Below are positions 35,591 to 43,461 of a stretch of 64,000 nucleotides of DNA, piece by piece. The translations under genes were made by a program, and so were the position numbers. Every line of letters starts with the position of its first letter. Position 1 is the stretch's first letter. The notes beneath the pieces were generated by a model. The model ran no database searches and had not been told where the DNA came from. It saw only the letters and a program-made list of their open reading frames with translations. The DNA is from Scytonema hofmannii PCC 7110 (lineage in GTDB: Bacteria > Cyanobacteriota > Cyanobacteriia > Cyanobacteriales > Nostocaceae): the NCBI RefSeq assembly GCF_000346485.2, contig NZ_KQ976354.1, positions 5,716,824 through 5,780,823 on the forward strand, read 5' to 3'.

Positions 35591-36143
35591 TACAAAATTT
35601 TCCCGAATACTTTTTGCTCTTTGAAGAATGGTAATAAAAGGTACGATCGCATACGCATCAAACGATGTGCTAATTCTGATAGCACGTAACTTCACGTATA
35701 ATTCATAAAATATTTAGGTTTTCGACTAGATCGTTGTCCAAACTGTAAGTGCGATCGCGAAGCGCAAGCCGAAAGAGTGCTTATCGCTTGCACTATAAAC
35801 CCCCAGTCTTTTCAATTGTTGATTCTGGGAGTCTGAAGCTGCTATCATTAGGATTGCAACTAAAAATGAGGTATACATCTCCTAAAAAGATAATGGTGAA
35901 AAACCAGATTAGGAGAGTTCTCTGCAAGAATAGCCAAAGCTAGAAATAGCCAATTTCGAGGGGAATTACGAGCGTTCCTCCCAGATGTTGTATCTGGGAA
36001 ACAAAATTAAAAAAATACTAAAGGGATGGCTTTTGCCTTCCTTGAACTATGAGCGATTTGGACTTGTAAAGTTTATAAATCGCTTAATGCTTGTGGACTT
36101 ATTCATTGAAAACAAGCATTTCTAAACATCTAGGAGAGTACAT
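35591..36143. other. Gene-free interval
   Basis: No convincing gene. An ORF at 35749-35943 (RSRSASRKS...) has no recognisable features. Several HIP1-like GCGATCGC and GGTACGATCGC sites are present, and the last part (about 36110-36143) has the leader of the next ORF with AGGAGAG before ATG. Confidence 0.4.
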
Positions 36144-36368
36144 ATGTTCGCATCAGATAGGACAAATACGAATCGTTTAGACGGTAGTCATACCAGTTTT
36201 GTTAATAATGGCACTCAAGCAAGTATAATTAGCTCCAACAGCGATCGCGGAGTTTTAAGTACAGAGAATCTATTTACTGGAACATTTAGCAGTAGTGTCA
36301 CTAGCTTACCAGACTTGATCGTAGAAAATGCTAGCAATACTGAAAGGGCGATCGCAAGGTGTATCTGA
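36144..36368 (+). pseudogene. N-terminal remnant of a secreted/CARDB-like protein fused to downstream debris
   Basis: A 74-residue ORF from ATG 36144, preceded by CTAGGAGAG. It reads MFASDRTNTNRLDGSHTSFV, then SVTSLPDLIVENAS, which resembles the beginnings of cyanobacterial cell-surface or CARDB-type proteins (DLIVxNAS). It stops 24 residues after this, at the start of a truncated Nudix gene in another frame. The joint falls on a GCGATCGC site (about 36349-36356). Confidence 0.5.
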
Positions 36369-36781
36369 TTCAGCAATTTCGCTATAGTCTTGGGAAAGAA
36401 AGCATCGAAGTTATATGCGGTGCAGTTGAAGAAGATGAACCTTTGCAAGAAGCAGCACAACGTGAAATAGAAGAAGAAGCTAGCATCAAAGCATCAGACT
36501 TCTTTGATTTAGGTGTCATTGATTTAGATACATCGATTGTTCGTTGTCAGGTGCAGATGTTTTTGGCAAAGCCGTTAACTTTAACAGAAGCACACCAAGA
36601 AGGGACAGAGACGATAAAAACACTTCATATCCCCTTAGATACAGCCGTGCAAATGGTAATAGAAGGTAATTTGCCTATTGTTAAGTCTTCAGGTTTCAGT
36701 TTCACGCTAACAGGGTTGCCAGGGAGAATTTTGACGATCGCAAAACTTTTCAACCAGACACAATATCAGCCTTACCGATGA
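36344..36781 (+). pseudogene. 5'-truncated Nudix hydrolase
   Basis: The frame reads KGDRKVYLIQQFRYSLGKES, then IEVICGAVEEDEPLQEAAQR and EIEEEA, that is, a Nudix box G-x5-E-x7-R-E-U-x-E-E with the last conserved Gly changed to Ser. The C-terminal half is typical of ADP-sugar pyrophosphatases. The first 40-50 residues of the family (N-terminal beta strands) are missing, and there is no good start: a GTG at 36359 is the only candidate. The 3' end overlaps the end of merR by 32 bp on the opposite strand. Confidence 0.6.
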
Positions 36782-37121
36782 TTCCATTCCGCTTGGCGGT
36801 CAGATAGATTTTAATTTGTTCGAGTTGCTGTATTTTTTCAGAAATTTCTTCGAGTTTGCTGTCAATCACTCGAATTTTTTCATCAGTTGGCATTATATCA
36901 TTTCCCCACGCTTGGATCAGATACTTAATTTCATTGAGGGTAAATCCTAGAGATTTTCCTTGGGTAATCATCATCAGCCTTTCCACCATCAAGGGGCTAA
37001 ATTCCTTGTAGGTTCTTGTACCTGCTTGTCGCTCATCTGCATCAATTAGCCCCATTTTTTCGTAAAAGCGAATCGTATCTTTGGACAAGCCTGTTGTTTT
37101 AGCCAGTTCACCAATGAGCAT
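36750..37121 (-). CDS. MerR family transcriptional regulator
   Basis: A 123-residue regulator. MLIGELAKTTGLSKDTIRFY and EKMGLIDADERQAGTRTYKE form the winged HTH; an alpha-helical dimerisation segment follows (EEISEKIQQLEQIKIYL). The C-terminus lacks Cys metal ligands, so the inducer is not a metal of the MerR/CueR kind. It diverges from an SDR gene at 37217, with an MerR-type operator between (37151-37180). By position it controls the SDR and the following epimerase gene. Confidence 0.88.
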   Translation of the reverse strand: MLIGELAKTTGLSKDTIRFYEKMGLIDADERQAGTRTYKEFSPLMVERLMMITQGKSLGFTLNEIKYLIQAWGNDIMPTDEKIRVIDSKLEEISEKIQQLEQIKIYLTAKRNGIIGKADIVSG

Positions 37122-37150
37122 TGCAGCTACCTAAAACTTTAAAAATTTAC

Positions 37151-37180
37151 TTGACTGTGGACTATACTCCACAGTCTACT
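37151..37180 (+). promoter_or_regulatory. MerR-type promoter/operator
   Basis: TTGACT (-35, 37151-37156) and TCTACT (-10, 37175-37180) are separated by 18 bp, wider than normal. Between them lies the palindrome ACTGTGGA-ctatac-TCCACAGT (37154-37175). This long-spacer promoter with central dyad is the classic MerR target and faces the SDR gene. Confidence 0.8.
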
Positions 37181-37216
37181 CTAGCAACTGAAAACACAAG
37201 AAATTTCTGGAAGTTG

Positions 37217-38026
37217 ATGGCGATGGGTAAAACTGTGCTGATTACAGGTGCTTCAAGTGGAATTGGCGAAGCAACTGCTAGGTATTTTTTGCAAAAGGGT
37301 TGGAATGTTGCAGCTACCATGCGTTCACCTCGTGAGTTTGTAGAGGCAAAGGATTCAAGGATTATCTATCCACATTTGGATCTAACGGTTCCTGAAACGA
37401 TTACTTCTGTGATCGCAAAGACATTGGCGCACTTTGAGCGCATTGATGTGTTGGTCAATAATGCCGGATATGCCCTGATGGGACCCCTTGAAGGAGTAAC
37501 GCAAAAGCAACTCGAACAGCAGTTTCAAACCAACGTGTTTGGTCTGGTCTCCACCATACAAGGAGTGCTGCCCGTGTTGCGCCAACAGGGCGGTGGTACG
37601 ATCGTTAATGTGACTTCAATTGGAGGTCGTCTTGCTTTTCCGCTAACCGCTTCTTACCATGGCACAAAATGGGCAGTTGAGGGGATTTCTGAGGCGATTC
37701 GCTATGAGTTAAGACCTTTTGGGATTCGGATCAAAATTATTGAACCCGGTGGAATTAAAACGAATTTCATCAATCGTGGGAGTACTTGGGCAGTGCATCC
37801 CGAATACACGGAGATGGCGAGCCGAATGAAACAGTTTAGCGAGAAAGTGAATGACTCTTTACCAGAACCAGAAGGTGTTGCCAAAGTCATTTACCGAGCC
37901 GCAGTTGACCGCTCTCCAAAACTACGCTATTCACCTTACGGTCAAACATTTCTGTTATTACACGCCCTGCTCCCTGATTGGATGTGGAGATCGCTCGTTG
38001 AAAGAATGATGTTGCGTAAACGCTAA
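37217..38026 (+). CDS. Short-chain dehydrogenase/reductase
   Basis: A 269-residue classical SDR beginning MAMGKTVLITGASSGIGEAT. It has the Rossmann TGASSGIG motif, NNAGYAL, the catalytic Ser in VTSIGGRLAF and YxxxK in YHGTKWAVEG. It reduces a carbonyl or oxidises an alcohol with NAD(P). The start is chosen at ATG 37217, where the family begins; a longer ORF from 37121 would cover the MerR operator. It forms a two-gene unit with the epimerase-like gene 20 bp downstream. Confidence 0.85.
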   Translation: MAMGKTVLITGASSGIGEATARYFLQKGWNVAATMRSPREFVEAKDSRIIYPHLDLTVPETITSVIAKTLAHFERIDVLVNNAGYALMGPLEGVTQKQLEQQFQTNVFGLVSTIQGVLPVLRQQGGGTIVNVTSIGGRLAFPLTASYHGTKWAVEGISEAIRYELRPFGIRIKIIEPGGIKTNFINRGSTWAVHPEYTEMASRMKQFSEKVNDSLPEPEGVAKVIYRAAVDRSPKLRYSPYGQTFLLLHALLPDWMWRSLVERMMLRKR

Positions 38027-38046
38027 AACTCTATCGGGAAAGATTC

Positions 38047-39024
38047 ATGAAAGCTTTTGTAACAGGTGGTTCCGGGTTTGTCGGTGGTTACATGATTCAA
38101 ATGTTGCGCGAGCGAGGATTCACGGTCAATGCTTTAGTGCGATCGGAGCAAGGGGCGCGACAGGTTATCCAACTCGGAGCTAAAGCAATTCGCGGAGATT
38201 TACTCAATGAGTCAGTCATGATACAAGGAATGCAAGATTGTGAAGTAGTTTTTCACATTGCTGGATTTTTGAGTATTTGGGGTGATTATAGAGCATTCTA
38301 CAAAACCAATGTCATGGGTACAGAATGTACGTTAGCAGCAGCTCAAACTGTAGGAGTTCCGTGCTTTGTTCAAATCGGTGCGGCGGCTTCTGTGTTGGAT
38401 CGCAAACCATTGTCAAACATTGATGAAAAAGAGCCTTTAAAGCAGCCTCGATTTTCTCCTTACATTGCTACCAAAAGCATAGCTGAGGAACGAGTCATTG
38501 CTGCCAATCGACCTGGATTTAAAACTTCTGTTGTTCGCCCTTCATGGATTTGGGGAAATGGCGATCGAGTGTTGCCGCAACTTGTGACAGCAGTAAAAAC
38601 CAAGCAATTTATTTGGATTGACCAAGGCAACTATCCTTACATGACAACTCATGTAGCGAATGTCTGTCACGGTGCTATCTTAGCTGCACAACGAAGTCCA
38701 GGCGGACAAGCTTACTTTCTCAGTGATGGAGATGCGGTGAAGTTCCGCGAGTGGGTGACCGCTTTGCTTGGGATTGCAGGAGTCAAGCCAGGGAAGTTAA
38801 GCATTTCTCGGCGGCTTGCTTGGAATGTTGCTCTGTTGACGGAAATGATTTGGCAAATCGCTCAGCGCAAAACAGCCCCTCCCATAACTCGAACGATGGT
38901 CAGACTTATCGGTCAGGAACTAACGTTTAGCGATCGCAAAGCACGTTCAGAATTGGGTTATGCTCCGATCATGACTCGCGATATGGGGTTAGAGGAACTC
39001 GAAAAACTCCCCGTCTGGCGATGA
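38047..39024 (+). CDS. NAD-dependent epimerase/dehydratase (extended SDR)
   Basis: A 325-residue protein with MKAFVTGGSGFVGGYMIQML at the N-terminus (Rossmann GxxGxxG), VVFHIAGFLSIWGDYRAFYK, the catalytic-like YIATKSIAEERV (YxxxK) and VVRPSWIWGNGD. This resembles the 3-beta-HSD/dihydroflavonol-reductase-like branch of extended SDRs. The substrate is unknown. It lies downstream of the SDR gene and is probably co-transcribed with it. Confidence 0.85.
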   Translation: MKAFVTGGSGFVGGYMIQMLRERGFTVNALVRSEQGARQVIQLGAKAIRGDLLNESVMIQGMQDCEVVFHIAGFLSIWGDYRAFYKTNVMGTECTLAAAQTVGVPCFVQIGAAASVLDRKPLSNIDEKEPLKQPRFSPYIATKSIAEERVIAANRPGFKTSVVRPSWIWGNGDRVLPQLVTAVKTKQFIWIDQGNYPYMTTHVANVCHGAILAAQRSPGGQAYFLSDGDAVKFREWVTALLGIAGVKPGKLSISRRLAWNVALLTEMIWQIAQRKTAPPITRTMVRLIGQELTFSDRKARSELGYAPIMTRDMGLEELEKLPVWR

Positions 39025-39106
39025 AAGTCTAAATGCGAAACCCACTGAAAATGTAGGTACTTCACAGTAATTTCTAATAGACCATATCTTGTGGAGCGGG
39101 CATATC

Positions 39107-39169
39107 TTGTGGGGCGGGCGTCCCCGCCCGCTCTATTAAATGTACGGGCGGGGACGCCCGTACCACAAG
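39107..39169. repeat. Long GC-rich inverted repeat
   Basis: CTTGTGGGGCGGGCGTCCCC faces GGGGACGCCCGTACCACAAG around 39107-39169, with inner CGCCCG/CGGGCG. A dispersed cyanobacterial GC-rich palindrome downstream of the epimerase gene; it can serve as terminator. Confidence 0.75.
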
Positions 39170-39323
39170 AGCATAGTGGTTCATCTATCTGAAAACTGCT
39201 GTATATTTGCTGGAACGCGCATACATTTTTTGCGAATAATTTAGAATTCCTATAGGAATATTTTGAGAAGAATTGTCATAATTTCATTTCACTTAACCTC
39301 AACGTAAATTTCTCTACCAATCT

Positions 39324-39467
39324 GTCGAAATTCATGAGTCCATTTTCACCCAAGCGGATGACTTAAAAACGTTGCGGGAAATGGTACGAGATGCAGTTCA
39401 ATGTCATTATCTTGATGAGCAGACTCGTCCCAAACTCATCCGCCTACATATTGTTCTCTCTTACGCC
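39324..39467 (+). pseudogene. HicB/DUF1902-like antitoxin remnant
   Basis: In frame from about 39324: VEIHESIFTQADDLKTLREM, then VRDAVQCHYLDEQTRPKLIR and LHIVLSYA. This is the C-terminal part of a HicB-like antitoxin (ADTLEELKEMVRDAVRCHF pattern). The N-terminal half and start codon are missing, and its end meets the xisI gene on the other strand. Confidence 0.6.
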
Positions 39468-39793
39468 ACACCATACCCTGTATACGGACGTTTGTAGGGC
39501 AGATGCAATCCCAAAACAATATCTTCCTTTGATACTCCCATCTCTACTAATGCTTGGGCAATATCTAGCTCAGTCGTATTGCGCTGAATCCAAATCTTGC
39601 TATCTTTAATATCCACGTGGATAAAACAGTTATACACTCGCTTGAGTCCTTCCCAACCAACATCTAGTAATTGATAATGGTCATGTTCTGTATCAAACAC
39701 CAACTGACACTCAACATCTGGGTTGCTATTTTCCATAGATGCTTGTTCGCTTAGCAAGTTACGGATGCATTGGATGAATTGTTGGCGAAGCAA
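39461..39793 (-). CDS. XisI-like protein (orphan), second copy
   Basis: A 110-residue XisI family protein: MLRQQFIQCIRNLLSEQASM, QLVFDTEHDHYQLLDVGWEG, FIHVDIKDSKIWIQRNTTEL and KEDIVLGLHLPYKRPYTGYG. It corresponds almost full length to the family. No XisH lies next to it. Its start overlaps the Rpn-like fragment on the plus strand. It is about 22 kb from the other XisI gene and diverged from it. Confidence 0.82.
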   Translation of the reverse strand: MLRQQFIQCIRNLLSEQASMENSNPDVECQLVFDTEHDHYQLLDVGWEGLKRVYNCFIHVDIKDSKIWIQRNTTELDIAQALVEMGVSKEDIVLGLHLPYKRPYTGYGVA

Positions 39794-40093
39794 TTCATTA
39801 AGCGAGTAGAATTAGAAGAAACAGGTACACTGGCAAAAAACGAAATTATAGAAATCATCACGATCATTACCGTTTATAAATTTTCGTCGTTGACTAGAGA
39901 GGAAGTTGAAGCTATGTTAGGACTAAGCATTGAAGAAACACGAATTTACAAAGATTTGGAACGTCAAACCATGTTAAAAGCAGCTAAACGCTTTTTAGAT
40001 ATGGGCTACAGCATTTCCGAAGTGGCGAAGGCGGTCGATTTGTCCGTGGAGGAAGTCACAAAAATAGCTTCAAAAGCATCTGAAGAAGGTTAG
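39770..40093 (+). pseudogene. Rpn/DUF2887-like nuclease C-terminal fragment
   Basis: A 107-residue frame, LAKNEIIEIITIITVYKFSS, LTREEVEAMLGLSIEETRIY and a C-terminal GYSISEVAKAVDLSVEEVTK. That is the C-terminal section of Rpn-type (PD-(D/E)XK) transposase-like nucleases, which have LTREEIEAMLGL then a helix-turn-helix-like tail. The nuclease core is absent, so it is a fragment; part of it overlaps xisI. Confidence 0.6.
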
Positions 40094-40196
40094 GTGAGGA
40101 ATTCTTACAATAGGGCAGAGTCATTCTCCCTATTGTATAAGTGTTTGGGTTCTCTAGAAAATTGACGAGCATCCAAGCGTAACTATCACTTTTTCC

Positions 40197-40931
40197 CTGG
40201 CGTTTCAGAAGTTATTAGAACGCAACCCAACAGCAGCAGATTTGATTCGCGTTTCAGCCTTTTTAGCACCGGATGCGATTCCCGAAGAAATTTTTACTCT
40301 TGGTGCGGCAGAATTAGGAGAAAATCTCAGCCTCCTAGCAGATAAACCCCTAGATTTTGTCCATGTCATCAAAGAAGCAGGACGGTTTTAGCTGATTTAC
40401 CGCAACCCAACTCCTAAAACTTTTGATATTCACCGCCTTGTGCAGTTCGTGTTGAGAACTGAGATGGATGAGGACAGCTGCCGTCTTTGGGCAGAAAGGA
40501 TTGTCGCTGCGCTCGCACAGGTTTTTCCACAGGGTGAATATGCAAACTGGCGAGTCTGTGATCGGCTTTTACCCCATGCGAGAGTTGCAATTCATTGGAT
40601 TTCCCAGTATCAATTTGAGTTGGAAACAGCCGCTTTGTTATTTAATAAAACTGGCTACTACTTGAAAGAACGCGGTCGGTACTCGGAAGCCGAACTACTG
40701 TTACAAAAAGCGCTAGAACTCTTGCAAAGGCTGCTGGGAGAAGAGCATCCCTCTGTTGCCACTAGTTACCATAACCTAGCTTATCTCTACTCCTCCCAAA
40801 AAAGGTATAGCGAAGCCGAACCACTTTGCCAAAAAGCTTTGGAAATTGCTTCAAAAAGTTTAGGGATAAATCATCCTCACACAGCTACTATACGTGCAAA
40901 TCTAAAATCTTTGCGCGATCGCAATGATTAA
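40197..40931 (+). pseudogene. NB-ARC/TPR protein remnant with an internal stop
   Basis: One frame runs through LAFQKLLERNPTAADLIRVS, AFLAPDAIPEEIFTLGAAEL and then a TAG at 40389-40391, followed in the same frame by LIYRNPTPKTFDIHRLVQFV. The second part has tetratricopeptide repeats (YSEAELLLQKALELLQRLLG, YSEAEPLCQKALEIASKSLG). It is the C-terminal portion of a STAND/NB-ARC-TPR protein. The ATPase region is absent. A single base substitution would restore the frame. An ORF from about 40440 is all that a gene finder would report. Confidence 0.75.
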
Positions 40932-41075
40932 CGCCATCATATAGAAATAATACCCAATAATTTGATGAAATGTTGGGTTTCGTTCCTCAACCCAACCTAC
41001 CAAATCGTTTCTCATTCTTCTGGTTTCTGTTTTTCTGTTGGGGCTTATGCAATTTCAACGGTGTTTTGGGTGGTT

Positions 41076-42392
41076 TTACAAGAATTCATTGATGTCAAAT
41101 CCTTGGCTAATAAACATTTGCGTGATAGCAATCTGAGAATCTGGTGTGAGGTTGGCACTGCTGATTTCATGACCTGCAAATTTAAAGGTGAGTTCTCCTG
41201 ATAGGGAAAGACGATCGCATTCACAAGTCAGTGACAGTTCTGGGGTTTTGGGTATTGTGAGTTGGAAGGTGACTCGCTGATTGGCTGGAATTGTCTTTTC
41301 TATGGGTTTTTTTGTATCAAATGACGGCAATTCTTTAATATATAGATACAGGTCTGTAAGCGGTACGGTGTTGGAATTATCAATGGTAATCTCGATGTTT
41401 CCTGGTTTTCCTGCTTCTCCTTTGCCATGACAGCTAATAATGACGGGAGTGCGTTGTATGGTTTTTTTCAGGATGGAGAATCCAACAACAACTTCTTCGG
41501 GGAAAAGCCCTCCGTGAGAACCGAGAATTTTTTTGTCGGGGTTGTAACTAAAGGAACTGATGCTGGCAGAACTTCGTACTATACTGATATCGTGGGGTAA
41601 ACCATATCGTTCGCACTCCAACACGACGAACCGAGGATCTGTGGTTTTCCCTTTGGCGATTCTTCCTTGGGGTTCTAATTCTGGAGGACAGGTAATTTTT
41701 TCCGAGGTTCCTAAAATCTGTCCGTGGTCGCTGGCGATCGCAACTCGAAGTTCCTCTGGATTAGGATATTCTTGTACAAAGGATAGGATTTCCCTAGCTA
41801 TAAGTTCTAGGGTGTGGGGACGCTTGATATTATAGAGATGCTGCCAATCGGTGCTGTTGTGATGCAGTTCGTCAAACTGGGTGGTGTCCCAACAATAGAG
41901 TTGGTGTTTTCTTTTGTTTAAATCTTTGCGTAGGCGATGGATGCGGCTGTCTGTATAATGCTCTCCCAATCCCATCTTTGCAAAGGCTTTTTTAATACTG
42001 TCTTTTTCCCAAGCAGAACTATTGGGTAAAAGTTGGGAGTACAAACTTCCTTTAGCATATTCTGTCTTGGTTGGCAAGATACTGAACCGAGGTTCTATAT
42101 CTTTTTCTACTGCTAGTTGGCGATTTTGGGTGAGGATAGATAAGAGTTCTTGGTGATCCAACCATCCCAAACCATCCACCACAACCCAAAGCACGGGGCT
42201 TGACTGACAAAGATTTCGGACTAAGGATGCAACGCTGTAGTTGAGATAGGAATGTTCAACCGAGTCTACCTTCATCAGGGGATAATATTCTAGCATCCAT
42301 TCTACAAAGCTATCTGCTATGCGTTCGCTCGTTCTGCTTTCCAGAGATTGGTGGATGACTTCCCAACGACGGTAAGGGAGATAACTTTGCGT
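41076..42392 (-). pseudogene. pglZ: PglZ domain protein, C-terminal fragment (interrupted)
   Basis: PglZ is an alkaline-phosphatase-superfamily protein of BREX-type and related phage-defence systems. The fragment shows PVLWVVVDGLGWLDHQELLS (metal-binding Asp), RVAIASDHGQILGTSEKITC and KKILGSHGGLFPEEVVV, the Asp/His motifs of the superfamily. It ends FISQGFDINEFL. The ORF start (MLDLVNLLIVF) belongs to the inserted element; real pglZ sequence starts with TQSYLPYRRWEVIHQSLES inside the 70-bp att repeat. The missing upstream half continues at 60940-60811 and then is broken again by a transposon. No other BREX gene is seen here. Confidence 0.82.
42323..42392. repeat. attL, 70-bp direct repeat
   Basis: Bases 42323-42392 are identical to 60816-60885 in direct orientation. 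The sequence is part of pglZ coding DNA (YLPYRRWEVIHQSLES). It bounds the 18.5-kb element on the left. Left of it pglZ continues in frame; to the right the sequence becomes A+T-rich element DNA. Confidence 0.9.
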
Positions 42393-42434
42393 AAAGACTA
42401 TTAAAAGGTTGACTAAATCAAGCAAAATTTAGGT

Positions 42435-42452
42435 AGACATTTTGCAGACAAA
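42435..42452 (+). repeat. Putative integrase arm-type site, left end
   Basis: AGACATTTTGCAGACAAA, repeated with one mismatch (AGACATTTTACAGACAAA) at 60770-60787 near the other end. Both lie inside the element close to the att repeat and in the same orientation, as expected of arm-type binding sites for a tyrosine recombinase or its excisionase. Confidence 0.6.
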
Positions 42453-42740
42453 TCAGAATTATTTTTTTTAATAAAGTATTATTTTTTGAAAACTGAGTTT
42501 TCAAAATTCAATGTAACCACGTTATGCTTATCCTTGTGATAGGTTTTTTAACGTAAAAAAGTATTACAAGTGCTTTTATATTTAAATCTGATTGGAGATA
42601 ATTTTGTAAGCAAAGAGAGTAAATCCGAACTATAAAAACCTCATGATAAGCAAAATAAATAGATATATTTCCGGATGTTTGTATTACATTTTGAAATTGT
42701 TGATATACAAACTAAATTTACTATAGTAAAATAAAAAAAT

Positions 42741-42872
42741 ATGGATTTTATTGACCAAATTAAGCAGCTTTCTCAAAAGGTTCAGAGGCAGAAAAATCTT
42801 ATAAAAACTGAAGAAGCTACGAAAAATGCTTTTATATTGCCTTTAATTCAAGCTTTAGGATACAGTTTTGTG
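42741..42872 (+). pseudogene. HsdR N-terminal domain protein, truncated start
   Basis: The first 43 codons read MDFIDQIKQLSQKVQRQKNL, then IKTEEATKNAFILPLIQALG and YSF. This is the beginning of type I restriction enzyme R-protein N-terminal (HSDR_N) family proteins. At about 42869 the homology stops and the DNA passes directly into the CRISPR leader. The remaining frame (RFLGGCTIIPSVV...) is not family-like, so the gene is a remnant. Confidence 0.7.
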
Positions 42873-42960
42873 CGATTTCTGGGAGGATGTACTATAATTC
42901 CATCAGTGGTGTCGATTTGGCGGCTGAACCCCTTGCTGGGTATGGTCTCCTAAACGAACT
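42868..42960 (+). promoter_or_regulatory. CRISPR leader with promoter-like elements
   Basis: TATAAT at 42893-42898 with a TTGTGC-like -35 about 19 bp upstream precedes the first repeat by about 60 bp. It would start transcription near 42905 and read into the array. The degenerate third repeat at the other end supports this orientation. Confidence 0.55.
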
Positions 42961-43131
42961 CCCTACCGATTGGGTTAAATCGGATTAGTTGGAAACCATA
43001 GATACTAGGCGTCTGTCAAAAAATTACTTACCCCTACCGATTGGGTTAAATCGGATTAGTTGGAAACTTGTCTTACCTTGGCTCTTTGCAGCGATATATC
43101 GACCCTACCGATTGGGTCAAATCGGATTAAA
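42961..43131 (+). CRISPR. CRISPR mini-array, three repeats and two spacers, no cas genes
   Basis: Two identical 36-bp repeats at 42961-42996 and 43032-43067, each with internal palindrome CCGATTGGGTTAAATCGG and ending GTTGGAAAC. A third copy at 43103-43131 keeps the first part with one change (GGGTCAAAT) and loses the end. Spacers are 35 bp each, 42997-43031 and 43068-43102, and differ. The GGAAAC ending and terminal decay agree with left-to-right transcription. No cas gene is in the element or nearby. The spacers have no match that I could see in this window. Confidence 0.9.
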
Positions 43132-43160
43132 AAGACTGCACGAATTTGTACAGTCTTTTT
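43129..43160 (+). terminator. Rho-independent terminator after the CRISPR array
   Basis: AAAAAGACTG and CAGTCTTTTT form a perfect 10-bp stem with loop cacgaatttgta, followed by T-rich DNA. It directly abuts the degenerate third repeat, so leader, array and terminator form a compact transcription unit. Confidence 0.82.
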
Positions 43161-43277
43161 CCCTTGGGAAATGCGTAGTAAGTACTGACTTTACTAGAAA
43201 TAATGAACTATACCAATAATAGACTAGAGAGAAAAGTACGTTTTTTTAAATGACTGATGGTAAGGTTGCTTAGGGCA

Positions 43278-43460
43278 TCATTGGGAGGTGTTTAAACGAG
43301 TTAATATCTCATCATAAGTTAAGTCTCGAATTTCATTTAAATCATCCGAGTTCAGCATTTTCATGATTCTTGTAATTTCCATGGAAACTAATAAATCATT
43401 AATTTGATATCCTTTTAAAAACGGAAAATATCTCACAAAAAGTTGAATTAATTTATTCAT
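43278..43460 (-). CDS. Small hypothetical protein
   Basis: A 60-residue ORF MNKLIQLFVRYFPFLKGYQI, then NDLLVSMEITRIMKMLNSDD and LNEIRDLTYDEILTRLNTSQ. The ATG at 43460 follows the upstream gene's stop by one base, with GGGGAAG before it, so translation is coupled. No family recognised. Confidence 0.55.
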   Translation of the reverse strand: MNKLIQLFVRYFPFLKGYQINDLLVSMEITRIMKMLNSDDLNEIRDLTYDEILTRLNTSQ

Positions 43461-43461
43461 T

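Noticed and set aside
35749..35943. 64-residue ORF in the gap before the CARDB-like remnant
   Set aside because: Starts in HIP1-rich low-complexity DNA and has no recognisable features.
42901..42960. Leader of the mini-array as a possible tracrRNA
   Set aside because: Only short stretches (CGATTT, AACCC) resemble an anti-repeat; not enough for pairing with the 36-bp repeat, and no Cas12/Cas9 gene is adjacent.
42961..43131. Mini-array as the guide array of the V-K CAST
   Set aside because: It lies in another element 18 kb away, upstream of the CAST's left end, and the repeat end GTTGGAAAC is unlike the GTTGAAAG ends I recall for V-K arrays.
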